From: Candidatus Izemoplasma sp.
Lineage (GTDB): Bacteria; Bacillota_I; Bacilli_A; Izemoplasmatales; Izemoplasmataceae
Assembly (NCBI GenBank): GCA_007132145.1
Contig: SLPE01000015.1
Location: 1-10,608 of the forward strand
Length of the DNA stretch: 10,608 nt
Reading direction: 5' to 3'
Part shown: in pieces, positions 1-6,989 of the stretch
Numbering within the stretch: the stretch's first letter is position 1
Layout of the letters: each line of letters opens with the position of its first letter
The notes under the pieces: model-generated
Told to the model about the DNA's origin: nothing
Databases searched by the model: none
What the model saw: the letters and a program-made list of their open reading frames with translations, nothing else
Translations under genes and position numbers: made by a program

Positions 1-41
1 GCACCGGGAATCTCGACGAGGTCTCTGTAGATTTTCTTCAT
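1..41 (-). CDS. N-terminal start of a gene overlapping trmB (partial, possibly M42-type aminopeptidase)
   Basis: Only the first 13 codons are inside the window (MKKIYRDLVEIPG). The ATG at 41-39 overlaps the trmB TGA as ATGA, and a strong AAGGAGAG ribosome binding site lies just upstream within the trmB 3' end, so this is a real, translationally coupled gene start. The segment LVEIPG resembles the N-terminal 'LTEIPG' signature of M42 glutamyl aminopeptidases. In Bacillus subtilis an M42-type gene (ytoP) lies in the same general region as the trmB homologue ytmQ. The product name is an inference from 13 residues and is weak; the existence of the gene is well supported. Confidence 0.5.
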   Translation of the reverse strand, partial: MKKIYRDLVEIPG

Positions 42-691
42 GTTTTCTCTCCTTCGTATCTTACGCGTATTTTGTACACGGGACCGTCTTTTCCGTATTT
101 TTCCTCGAACTCCGTCATGATGTTGTCCCGATCCGCTTCGTCTTCGTGATGAAGGTCGAGACAGACATCTTCGAACATGAACCCCGCGTGTTGCAAGGTG
201 AGCAGGCTGTATTCGAAAAACACACGGTTGTCGGTTTTGAACTCCACCGTTCCTCCGGGTTCGAGCAATGTCTTGAAACGCTTCAAAAACCGCGGATGGG
301 TCAACCGTCTCTTCTCGTGTCTCGCTTTCGGCCACGGATCGGAAAAATTCAAGTGAATGACGGCGATGGACGACGGATCGAGGCAATCGGTGATCTTCTC
401 CGCGTCCATCCTGACGAGATGAAGGTTTTCAAGCGGTGCGCTCAAGACTTTGTCGAGCGCCTTGACGATGGCGTAATCGTATTTTTCGACGGCGATGCAG
501 TCGATGTCCGGACGCCGGCTCGCAAGCGTATGCGCGAACCGTCCTTTTCCGGCGCCGATTTCTAGATGCAAGGGGCGTCCGCCCGTGAAGACGGCATCGA
601 GTCGTTTCGTTTCATTGCGGTCGATCGTCGTGATGACTTCGGGATGCCCGGCGATTCTTTCAGCCGCGTTCTTGACGGGGCGTAGACGCAT
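38..691 (-). CDS. trmB: tRNA (guanine-N7-)-methyltransferase TrmB
   Basis: A 217-residue SAM-dependent enzyme that makes m7G46 in the variable loop of tRNAs in the cytoplasm. The sequence shows the SAM-binding loop LEIGAGKG (about residues 43-50), an acidic residue ending strand 2 (VEK, about 68-70), the family signature SDPWPK (117-122) followed by HEKRRL (125-130), FKTDNR (151-156), and the C-terminal TEFEEKY motif (193-199). Length fits Firmicutes TrmB (about 210-220). The open frame runs further upstream to 790, but that part lies across a hairpin and a promoter and is not family-like. Two starts compete: ATG at 691, which gives the usual MRLR beginning but sits 13 bases from the AAGGAAGG site (705-712), and TTG at 697, which sits 7 bases from it and adds two residues. 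It follows pepV on the same strand but has its own promoter. Confidence 0.95.
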   Translation of the reverse strand: MRLRPVKNAAERIAGHPEVITTIDRNETKRLDAVFTGGRPLHLEIGAGKGRFAHTLASRRPDIDCIAVEKYDYAIVKALDKVLSAPLENLHLVRMDAEKITDCLDPSSIAVIHLNFSDPWPKARHEKRRLTHPRFLKRFKTLLEPGGTVEFKTDNRVFFEYSLLTLQHAGFMFEDVCLDLHHEDEADRDNIMTEFEEKYGKDGPVYKIRVRYEGEKT

Positions 692-720
692 GTTCAAACC
701 ACTGCCTTCCTTCTCGATGA

Positions 721-749
721 AAAGCCCGGCGTCTCCTGAAGACGCCGGA
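721..749 (-). terminator. Hairpin between pepV and trmB: pepV terminator and/or trmB 5' leader hairpin
   Basis: A perfect 9-bp stem (arms 727-735 and 741-749, five-base loop) is followed on the minus strand by GCTTTTC. It lies 60 bases after the pepV stop and 30 bases before the trmB start. The U-run is only four bases, so termination is probably partial. The trmB promoter lies upstream of it, so the hairpin would also sit within about ten bases of the 5' end of trmB mRNA, where it could stabilise the transcript or attenuate it. Confidence 0.6.
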
Positions 750-762
750 AATCGCAAACTCA

Positions 763-791
763 TTGTAACATGAAACGGACCGCTTAACAAC
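763..791 (-). promoter_or_regulatory. Sigma-A promoter for trmB
   Basis: TTGTTA (786-791), a 17-bp spacer and TACAAT (763-768) on the minus strand, with a TGT extended -10 element directly before the -10 box. The predicted start of transcription is near 756, which excludes the long N-terminal extension of trmB and places the 727-749 hairpin at the start of the message. Confidence 0.65.
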
Positions 792-809
792 CGGAAGCGT
801 CCCGGTGCA

Positions 810-2156
810 TCATCGCGTCAAGGCGTGGATCGCTTCCATGTAGATGACGACACTCGTCAGTAGATCCTCGATATGGAGATGTTCGTCGGCTTGATGGGCG
901 ACATCTTGACGGCCGGGCATCTCCATGCCGAAGGCGACCGCCTTGTCGAGCGCCCTGGCGTACGTTCCTCCACCGATGGTGTAGGGTTCGCTCGTTTCGT
1001 CGCCCGTCACTTTCCGGTAGGCCGAAAGCAACGTCTTCACGAGTCCATCGCCGGGGTCGACGTAATGGAGCGGGATGACGGTCTTCGCCGCATACGTCAA
1101 GCCGTATTCGGAAGAGACGGTCTCGACGGTCTTTGCGGCGGCTTCGGGGTCGAACCCTTTAGGATAGCGGCAATCGATGCCGATGCGTGCGGTCTTCTCG
1201 TCGTAGTCGAAGACACCGGGGTTGATCGTGAACTCGCCCATTTCGTCATCTTTCATGTCAATACCGAGTTTCTCGCCGTAGGGGTCGAAAGCCAGTTTGT
1301 CGCGGATGAAACGCAAATACGGTTCATCGATGTGTTCACACAAGAACGCGGCGAGAACGAATGCCGCGTTGACGCCAAGGTGCGGCTGCATCGCGTGGAC
1401 GCTCTTTCCGTGAGCGATGTAGGTGTTCCCTTTGACTTCACCTTTGAAGTCGTGGTAGTTGAGATAGCGGAGGTATGCGTCCTTGAGGTCGACGGACAAT
1501 TCACATTCCGCATGGTCGGGGACGACATTGTATCGCTCTCCGACACGGAAGGAAAGCAACTCGCCACCGCTCGGCGTACCGAGCAAGTCGAAGATCATGA
1601 TGCCTTTTTCTCCGTAGATGAGAGGAAACATGGCGTCGGGCGCAAAGCCGAACGTCGGCATTTCTTCTGTCTCCAAGTATTTCCTGACACCTCGCCACCC
1701 GGTTTCTTCGTCGGTACCGAGGATGAGGCGGACGCGACGGTTGGACGTCACACCGAGGTCTTTGAGGAACTTCATCGCGAAGTAGACCGCCATCGTGGGG
1801 CCCTTGTCGTCCATCGCACCACGCGCATAGAGTTTCCCGTCACGGATGACGGGATGGAAAGGATGATGGGTCCATCCTTCTCCGGGCGGGACGACGTCGA
1901 GATGGCAAAGGATGCCGAGGAGTTCTTCGCCGTGCCCCATTTCGATGTGCGCGGCGTGGTTCAAGACGTTCTTCGTCACGAACCCGTCACGCTTCGCCAG
2001 GGCGAGCATGTGCGTGAGCGCCGCTTGGATGTCTTTTCCAAAAGGCGTCTCCGAGGTCGAATCGTAGCGTTCGAGGACACTCGGAATCCGCAAGAGACGC
2101 TTCGTTTCGTCAATGATGTGCTGCTTGTGTCTTTGCACATGGGCCTTGAAATCCAT
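810..2156 (-). CDS. pepV: M20 family dipeptidase PepV
   Basis: A 448-residue cytoplasmic di-zinc peptidase that cleaves dipeptides (carnosinase-like, broad specificity) at the end of peptide utilisation. All M20 ligands are visible and match Lactobacillus PepV in spacing: His85 and Asp87 in CHLDVV, Asp116 in ARGAMDDKGP, catalytic Glu150 and zinc ligand Glu151 in TDEETGW, Asp174 in FAPDAMFP, and His421 in AHQADEHL. GKSVHAM in the middle holds the His of the lid/dimerisation domain. Length is close to PepV of lactic acid bacteria (about 470). I chose ATG 2156 because GGAGGTGG precedes it at normal spacing and the product then starts MDFK like the family; the 17 extra codons upstream overlap the promoter. 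It is divergent from the metal-exporter operon, sharing a 140-bp intergenic region. Confidence 0.93.
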   Translation of the reverse strand: MDFKAHVQRHKQHIIDETKRLLRIPSVLERYDSTSETPFGKDIQAALTHMLALAKRDGFVTKNVLNHAAHIEMGHGEELLGILCHLDVVPPGEGWTHHPFHPVIRDGKLYARGAMDDKGPTMAVYFAMKFLKDLGVTSNRRVRLILGTDEETGWRGVRKYLETEEMPTFGFAPDAMFPLIYGEKGIMIFDLLGTPSGGELLSFRVGERYNVVPDHAECELSVDLKDAYLRYLNYHDFKGEVKGNTYIAHGKSVHAMQPHLGVNAAFVLAAFLCEHIDEPYLRFIRDKLAFDPYGEKLGIDMKDDEMGEFTINPGVFDYDEKTARIGIDCRYPKGFDPEAAAKTVETVSSEYGLTYAAKTVIPLHYVDPGDGLVKTLLSAYRKVTGDETSEPYTIGGGTYARALDKAVAFGMEMPGRQDVAHQADEHLHIEDLLTSVVIYMEAIHALTR

Positions 2157-2178
2157 GCGACCACCTCCAACCCATGTT

Positions 2179-2207
2179 ATCATATCACGACCGCACCGGT
2201 TTGGCAA
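2179..2207 (-). promoter_or_regulatory. Sigma-A promoter for pepV
   Basis: TTGCCA (2202-2207), a 17-bp spacer and TATGAT (2179-2184) on the minus strand, with TGA directly before the -10 as an extended -10 element. Transcription would start near 2172, leaving a leader of about 15 bases that is nearly all ribosome binding site. Confidence 0.65.
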
Positions 2208-2243
2208 TCGAGCGACATGGGTAATCTTCTTAAATGATAAAAC

Positions 2244-2271
2244 TTGACATATGAATGTGATGTCATATAAA
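2244..2271 (+). promoter_or_regulatory. Sigma-A promoter for the metal-exporter operon
   Basis: A consensus TTGACA (2244-2249) and TATAAA (2266-2271) with a 16-bp spacer; reading the -10 as TAAAAT (2268-2273) gives 18 bp instead. Transcription would start close to 2279, about 18 bases before the ATG. The near-consensus -35 predicts strong expression when the overlapping operator is free. Confidence 0.75.
2249..2268. promoter_or_regulatory. ArsR/SmtB-type operator for the metal-exporter operon
   Basis: The 20-bp inverted repeat ATATGAATGTGATGTCATAT fills the spacer between the -35 and -10 boxes. The outer arms ATATGA/TCATAT are perfect and their 20-bp span equals that of the 12-2-12 sites bound by SmtB/CzrA-family repressors (ATATGAACA-N2-TGTTCATAT pattern). 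The inner bases match less well. A second, overlapping repeat, TGACAT/ATGTCA (2245-2250 and 2260-2265), uses some of the same bases. The ArsR-type protein of the same operon is the obvious ligand. Confidence 0.7.
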
Positions 2272-2296
2272 ATGGATGTGCTAAAGAGGTGTGATC

Positions 2297-4366
2297 ATGA
2301 TTAAGAAAATCGTCATGAAGAACTTGATTTGCTCGGGGTGCGCCGGCCGCATAGAAAAAGCGTTGTCCCGTCTCGGATATATCAAATCCGCCAGTTTCAA
2401 CTTCCCGAACCAGACAATGCTGCTCGATGTTACCGACGCTTACGATGAATCCCGGGCGATTCCGGAAATCAGAGAGATCGTCGATTCGATCGAACACGGC
2501 GTGGAAACCTACCCCTACGAACGTCGCAACGTCATCATCCAAAAGGGGTTCTTCCGTCAACAATGGCTCGTCTTCGTCGGCATCGCCGTGTTTTTGACGG
2601 GCTATATCCTGTACCATTTCACGGGACTCGTCCGCGCGAATCCGACTTATTGGATCGGCTATTTCATCATCGCACACAAAATCGCCCTCAAAACGTTCAA
2701 CGGCATCCGTCGGAAGGATTTCTTCAACGAGAACACCTTGATGTTCATCGCGACCGTCGCGGCGATGTCCATCGGAAAACCGTTCGAAGCGATTTTCGTC
2801 ATCTTGTTCTACTCGATCGGTGAACACTTGCAACACCGCGCCGTCAACCGTTCCAAACGCGAAATCAACACGCTCATGGACCTCAAGATCGACTACGCCA
2901 ACGTGTTGGACGAAGAGGGTTCTTGGGTCGTCAAGGACCCGATGGCGATCAAGACAGGCGACATGATTCGCGTCAAGAACGGCGAACGCATCCCCGTCGA
3001 CGGCATCATCAAGAAAGGTGCGACTTCGCTCAACACGAGCGCAATCACGGGAGAAGCGAAACTCACCCCCGCCAACGAAGGGGATTACGTTCTCAGCGGG
3101 CACATCAACGTCGGCGGCGTCATCGATATCGAAGCGGGTAAGGAATACAACGATTCGACCATCGCGAAAATCATCGATTTGATCGAATCGGCGACCGACA
3201 AGAAGTCGAGAACCGAAGCGTTCATCACCCGCTTCGCGAAAATCTACACCCCGGTCGTCACCGTCCTCGCCATGTTCATGTTCCTGATTCCGACGTTGTT
3301 CGACCCCGGAAATTACCAAGAGTACATCTTCCGGGCGGCGACGTTCCTCGTCATCAGTTGTCCGTGTGCGCTCGTCCTATCCATACCTTTGTCCTATTTC
3401 GCCGGCATCGGCGCCTCGGCGCGGCAAGGCATCCTCTTCAAAGGCTCCAACTTCCTCGACATGATGCGCGAAGTCGACGTCATCGGTCTCGACAAGACGG
3501 GCACGCTCACCCACGGCAACTTCGCGGTCGAAGGCTATACCAACCCGGAAACCCTCAAACTCGCCGCGTCACTCGACGCCTACAGCAACCATCCGATCGC
3601 ACATAGCATCGTCCAAGCCTATTCAGGCACGCACTACCCGCTCGAAAACGTCGTCGAAACCCCGGGCTTCGGCATCGAAGGTCGACTCGACGGCAAAGAA
3701 GTCCTCGCCGGAAGCCGGACGATGCTCATCGAACGCGGTATCGAAGTGAGCGACCCTAGAGACACCGCCGGAACGAATGTCTTCGTCGCCAAAGACGGAA
3801 AATACGTAGGCCGGGTCGTCGTCAAAGACCAGATCCGCGCGACGTCGAAAGCCGTCATCAAGAAGATGAAACGCCGTTTCGACATCATCATGTTGACCGG
3901 CGACAACAAAGAAACCGCGAGCGAAGTCGCTTTCGAACTCGGCGGCATCGATTTTCGTCACAGTTTGTTGCCGGAAGACAAGATCGAAGCGTTCGACGCC
4001 ATCTTGAGCAAACGCAGGAAGATGTACGTCGGCGACGGCATCAACGACGCACCGTTGATCAAGAACGCCGACATCGGTGTCGCCATGGGTACCGGAAGCG
4101 AGCTCGCCATCGACGTCGCCGACATCATCGTCATGGATGACGATTTCAGGACGTTGCACAAAGCGTTCGGCATCGCGCACAAGACACGTGGTGTCGTCTT
4201 GCAAAACATCGTCTTGAGTCTCGGCGTCAAGTTCTCGTTCTTGATCCTCGCCGCCTTCGGCCTCGTCACGATGTGGATGGCCATTTTCGCCGATGTCGGC
4301 ATTACGCTCATCGCCATCATGAACGCATTGCGATTAATATACGGAAGGAAGTCGAAAACGACATGA
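2297..4366 (+). CDS. cadA: P1B-type heavy-metal-exporting ATPase (Zn/Cd/Pb, CadA/ZntA group)
   Basis: A 689-residue membrane pump that exports soft divalent metals at the cost of ATP. In order: an N-terminal heavy-metal-associated domain (residues 1-73) with Cys12-x-x-Cys15; first membrane segments from about 85; the actuator TGE motif (251-253); the transmembrane metal site Cys355-Pro-Cys357; the phosphorylation motif DKTGTLT with Asp399; the His432-Pro433 motif; TGDN (534-537); GDGIND (579-584); and a last membrane pair carrying Lys645 (VKF) and Asp666 (ADVG). The Lys and Asp, 21 residues apart, are the mark of the P1B-2 Zn/Cd/Pb class, as in E. coli ZntA, and argue against copper. There is no Cys- or His-rich extension. 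I prefer ATG 2297 over the GTG at 2291, which lies in the ribosome binding site AAAGAGGTG. It overlaps arsR by four bases. Zinc versus cadmium as the natural substrate cannot be read directly. Confidence 0.93.
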   Translation: MIKKIVMKNLICSGCAGRIEKALSRLGYIKSASFNFPNQTMLLDVTDAYDESRAIPEIREIVDSIEHGVETYPYERRNVIIQKGFFRQQWLVFVGIAVFLTGYILYHFTGLVRANPTYWIGYFIIAHKIALKTFNGIRRKDFFNENTLMFIATVAAMSIGKPFEAIFVILFYSIGEHLQHRAVNRSKREINTLMDLKIDYANVLDEEGSWVVKDPMAIKTGDMIRVKNGERIPVDGIIKKGATSLNTSAITGEAKLTPANEGDYVLSGHINVGGVIDIEAGKEYNDSTIAKIIDLIESATDKKSRTEAFITRFAKIYTPVVTVLAMFMFLIPTLFDPGNYQEYIFRAATFLVISCPCALVLSIPLSYFAGIGASARQGILFKGSNFLDMMREVDVIGLDKTGTLTHGNFAVEGYTNPETLKLAASLDAYSNHPIAHSIVQAYSGTHYPLENVVETPGFGIEGRLDGKEVLAGSRTMLIERGIEVSDPRDTAGTNVFVAKDGKYVGRVVVKDQIRATSKAVIKKMKRRFDIIMLTGDNKETASEVAFELGGIDFRHSLLPEDKIEAFDAILSKRRKMYVGDGINDAPLIKNADIGVAMGTGSELAIDVADIIVMDDDFRTLHKAFGIAHKTRGVVLQNIVLSLGVKFSFLILAAFGLVTMWMAIFADVGITLIAIMNALRLIYGRKSKTT

Positions 4367-4656
4367 TCAAACCGACACGCCCCAGAATCAAGAACACCGT
4401 CAAGCTGTTCAAAATCTTCAGCGCTGAAACGCGGTTACGCATCATCGCGCTCCTTTCCGAAGGCGAACACTGCGTCCAAGACATCTGCAACACCTTGAAG
4501 ATGAGTCAATCGTCGATTTCCCATCAATTGAGACTGCTCAGGGACCTCAACGTCGTCAAGGCGAGGCGCGCCGGCAAAAACATCTACTACAGCCTCAAGG
4601 ACACCCATATCAAGGACATCTTCCACGTCGGTTTCACACACGCCAATGAATGTTGA
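4363..4656 (+). CDS. ArsR/SmtB-family zinc-responsive repressor (CzrA/SmtB-like)
   Basis: A 97-residue winged-helix repressor, the usual length for the family. The recognition-helix region is VQDICNTLKMSQSSISHQLR (38-57), followed by the wing (RRAGKNIYYSL). The last helix carries Asp80, His82, His93 and Glu96, with the exact spacing of the alpha-5 zinc site of SmtB (D104, H106, H117, E120) and CzrA. The helix-3 region has Cys37 and Cys42 but not the CxC of CadC, and there is no N-terminal Cys pair, so the CadC-type cadmium/lead site looks absent. Zinc (or cobalt) sensing is therefore the best prediction. The ATG overlaps the pump's stop codon (ATGA), and GGAAGGAAG lies 11 bases upstream, pointing to coupled translation. 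The gene follows its pump, whereas many cadCA operons put the regulator first. It presumably binds the operator at 2249-2268. Confidence 0.9.
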   Translation: MIKPTRPRIKNTVKLFKIFSAETRLRIIALLSEGEHCVQDICNTLKMSQSSISHQLRLLRDLNVVKARRAGKNIYYSLKDTHIKDIFHVGFTHANEC

Positions 4657-4693
4657 CCACAAAAAAACCGGAATCTCCGGTTTTTTTGTGGTC
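4655..4693. terminator. Bidirectional rho-independent terminator between arsR and tyrS
   Basis: A perfect 17-bp stem (4655-4671 and 4677-4693) with a five-base loop AATCT. The core CCGG stem is flanked by seven A on the left and seven T on the right, so either strand reads as a GC hairpin followed by a U-run. It begins inside the arsR stop codon and ends 10 bases from the tyrS stop, so it ends both convergent units. Confidence 0.92.
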
Positions 4694-4703
4694 GAACGTT
4701 TTC

Positions 4704-5942
4704 TCAGCGACGTTTCAAGACGCCGTACTCCTTTTTGCCGCGGCGGACGACGGTGAAACGTCCGTACAAGGCGTGTCGCGCATCGAGAATGCACGTGTCG
4801 TCGGTTTCCCTTTCACCGTTGACGGTGATCGCGCGGTTGGCGATCAACGTCCGCGCTTCGCGTTTACTCGGTGCGAGTCCGAGTTCGACGAGGGCATCGA
4901 CCAGCGACATCGAATCGGAAAGGGTCGCCGATTTCACACCGGCGAAGCCCATCTCGAGTTCGGCCTCGCTCAAGCGTTCGAGTGCGTTCTCGAAAAGCGC
5001 TTCTGTAATGTTTTTCGCCTGTTCGAGAGCCTTTTGTCCGTGGACGAGGGCGGTCATCTCCTCCGCGAGCGTCTTTTGAGCAATCCGCAAGTGAGGCGCC
5101 TCTTCGGCTTTAGCGGCGAGCGTCTCGATGTCCGACAACGGCATCTCGCTGAATCGTTTCATCAACGAGACGATATCGGCATCGGCTTGATTGATCCAAA
5201 ACTGATAGAACGCGTAAGGCGACGTCTTCTCGGCATCGAGCCATACGGCTTCGCCGGCCGTTTTCCCGAACTTCGTCCCGTCCGGCCGGGTCAAAAGCGG
5301 GATGACCATCGCATAGGCTTTCGAAGCGGGACCGCACACTTTCCGGATCAAGTCGAGGCCGGCGGTGATGTTGCCCCACTGGTCTTGCGCGCCGATTTGC
5401 AATGTGCAATCATGGGTCTTGTACAAATGGAGGAAATCGAGCGCCTGGACGATCTGATAACTGAACTCGGTGAAACTGATGCCCGTTTCAAGACGACTCC
5501 TGACACTGTCTTTGGCCAACATCGCGTTGATGCCGAAGTGTTTCCCGATATCACGTAGAAAAGTGAGGATGTCGTATGTCTTCAACCAATCGTAATTGTT
5601 GACGATCTGCGCCTGCGGAACGAGACGACGGATTTGCGTAGCGATCCGTTCTCCGTATGCGAGCGTCTCTTCAAGGTCCAGGAGCGTGCGCTCTTCGCTT
5701 TTTCCGCTCGGGTCTCCGATGAGACCGGTTCCTCCACCGACCAGCAGGATCGGCCGGTGACCGGCCGCTTGCAATCGGCGGGCGAGCATGTAGACGGCGA
5801 GATGGCCGACATGCATGCTCTCCCCGGTCGGATCGATGCCGAGGTAGAAGGTCATCTCGTTTTTTTCCAAGGCGTCCGCGAGGGCGTCATCGGTGACGGC
5901 GTACATGGAATCCCTTCGTTTCAGTTCTTCGAACACGTGCAT
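4704..5942 (-). CDS. tyrS: Tyrosyl-tRNA synthetase
   Basis: A 412-residue class I synthetase that charges tRNA-Tyr in the cytoplasm. Visible signatures are Tyr33 and Asp37 of the tyrosine pocket (YLGIDPTG), the HIGH motif as HVGH (44-47), Tyr162/Gln165/Asp169 in YQIVQALD, QIGAQDQWGN (182-191), and the KMSKS-equivalent KFGKT (224-228), which marks the TyrRS-1 (Bacillus/E. coli TyrS) type. An S4 RNA-binding domain occupies roughly 345-412. Length matches Geobacillus TyrRS (419). ATG 5942 has GGAGG six bases upstream. It starts only 22 bases after the ccpA stop with no room for a T-box leader and no promoter I can recognise, so it is probably read from the ccpA promoter or from one inside ccpA. 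The shared terminator at 4655-4693 ends it. Confidence 0.96.
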   Translation of the reverse strand: MHVFEELKRRDSMYAVTDDALADALEKNEMTFYLGIDPTGESMHVGHLAVYMLARRLQAAGHRPILLVGGGTGLIGDPSGKSEERTLLDLEETLAYGERIATQIRRLVPQAQIVNNYDWLKTYDILTFLRDIGKHFGINAMLAKDSVRSRLETGISFTEFSYQIVQALDFLHLYKTHDCTLQIGAQDQWGNITAGLDLIRKVCGPASKAYAMVIPLLTRPDGTKFGKTAGEAVWLDAEKTSPYAFYQFWINQADADIVSLMKRFSEMPLSDIETLAAKAEEAPHLRIAQKTLAEEMTALVHGQKALEQAKNITEALFENALERLSEAELEMGFAGVKSATLSDSMSLVDALVELGLAPSKREARTLIANRAITVNGERETDDTCILDARHALYGRFTVVRRGKKEYGVLKRR

Positions 5943-5957
5943 GTTCTTCCTCCGTCC

Positions 5958-5977
5958 GACGACGTCATAACGTCGTC
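5958..5977 (-). other. Intergenic hairpin over the ccpA stop codon, next to the tyrS ribosome binding site
   Basis: A perfect 8-bp stem, GACGACGT / ACGTCGTC, with a four-base loop. It covers the ccpA TGA (5965-5967) and ends four bases before the tyrS GGAGG (5949-5953). No U-run follows, so it is not a terminator. It may be an RNA processing or stability element, or may set the ratio of tyrS to ccpA translation. That role is an inference from position only. Confidence 0.5.
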
Positions 5978-6966
5978 TTTCTCGTGATGAAACTATGTTT
6001 GAGCAAGACCCTTCGCTCTTCGACGGACTCCTCGTTCATCAGCTTGGTGAGCAATCTCATGGCGACGGCGCCGATATCGTAGATCGGCACGTCGACACAA
6101 GAGAGTTGCGGTCGGGCGAGCAACGCGTATTTCGTGTTCTGGAATCCGACGACGCTCATGTCTTCGGGAATGCGGGCACCGTTTTGTCGGGCGACGTTCA
6201 TGAAGGAGACCGCAATCGAATCACGGACCGCGATGACGGCGTCGACGGGCTTGTCCGTGAAATATTCGTTGAAGTGTTCGACGTTGATGGCGATGCGTCC
6301 CGACGTCCGCATGATCCGCGGGGTGTGTGACGCTTCTTCCATGGCACGGACATACCCTGCTTCTTTCAAGTCGTTCACCATGTATTTGCGGACGGTCGAC
6401 ACCATGTAGAGGTCTTTTCGTTTTTCTTCAAGCAGTCTCTTGGTGATTTCGTAACCCGCTTTTTCATAATCGATCGATACGCTGGGAATTTCATCGTTTT
6501 CCGGATAGAGCGTGTTCGCCAAGACGATCGGAATCCGGTATTCGTTCTTGATCTTGAGCAAGAAAGCGTATTGCTGTTCGGTGATTTCGTCGTTGAGATA
6601 GAGGATGCCGTCGACTTGCGCGGCGATGATTTCGCGCAAGGTTTCTTCTTCCCGGGATTCGTCGTTGTCGAGGACGTAAAGGAGGATGGCGTACTTGTAG
6701 ACACGCGCGATGTCGGCGATGCCGTTCATCATCTCGGCGATCGATGCGCGACTCATGTCGGGAGCCAACACGGCGACGGTCGTCGATTTACGGCTCGCTA
6801 GGCCACGGGCGAACGCATTCGGCTTGTAGCCGAGTTCTTCGATGACGCGCAAGACGCGTTCACGGGTCTCGGGTCTCACTTTTTCCGGATTGTTCACGGC
6901 GCGTGAAACCGTCGCGAGCGATACGTCCGCAGCTGCGGCGACATCATAGATGGTCACTTTTCTCAT
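5965..6966 (-). CDS. ccpA: LacI-family catabolite control protein CcpA
   Basis: A 333-residue DNA-binding regulator. The N-terminal helix-turn-helix reads VTIYDVAAAADVSLATVSRA (4-23), followed by the hinge helix KPNAFARGLAS (48-58), both very close to Bacillus CcpA. The C-terminal segment YDIGAVAMRLLTK (296-308, with Arg304) matches the region through which CcpA contacts HPr-Ser46-P and is the best evidence for CcpA over another LacI-type sugar regulator. In the family, CcpA bound to phospho-HPr acts at cre sites to repress or activate carbon genes. I chose ATG 6966 because AAGAAGG lies eight bases upstream; the GTG and ATG at 6975 and 6972 are too close to it. Length equals typical CcpA (about 332-334). 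tyrS follows by 22 bases; in B. subtilis ccpA and tyrS also lie in the same chromosomal neighbourhood. Confidence 0.85.
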   Translation of the reverse strand: MRKVTIYDVAAAADVSLATVSRAVNNPEKVRPETRERVLRVIEELGYKPNAFARGLASRKSTTVAVLAPDMSRASIAEMMNGIADIARVYKYAILLYVLDNDESREEETLREIIAAQVDGILYLNDEITEQQYAFLLKIKNEYRIPIVLANTLYPENDEIPSVSIDYEKAGYEITKRLLEEKRKDLYMVSTVRKYMVNDLKEAGYVRAMEEASHTPRIMRTSGRIAINVEHFNEYFTDKPVDAVIAVRDSIAVSFMNVARQNGARIPEDMSVVGFQNTKYALLARPQLSCVDVPIYDIGAVAMRLLTKLMNEESVEERRVLLKHSFITRKTTL

Positions 6967-6989
6967 AATCATCACCTTCTTTAAACCGT

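Noticed and set aside
692..790. N-terminal extension of trmB up to position 790.
   Set aside because: It would be translated across the promoter and hairpin, begins upstream of the predicted transcription start, and has no counterpart in TrmB proteins.
873..2237. A 454-codon plus-strand open frame opposite pepV.
   Set aside because: pepV keeps all catalytic residues on the minus strand. The frame shows no domain and runs through the pepV promoter.
2180..3319. A 379-codon open frame antisense to the exporter gene.
   Set aside because: The exporter on the plus strand has complete family motifs over this whole stretch. The antisense frame has no recognisable domain and a low-complexity Asp/Arg/Val/Phe-rich composition, as expected from the opposite strand of GC-rich coding DNA.
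4650..5558. A 302-codon plus-strand open frame opposite tyrS.
   Set aside because: It starts inside the shared terminator, has no ribosome binding site, and is the antisense shadow of a complete tyrS.
5943..5964. Possible T-box riboswitch before tyrS.
   Set aside because: Only 22 bases are available between the two genes, far too short for a T-box, and no T-box-like bulge sequence is seen.
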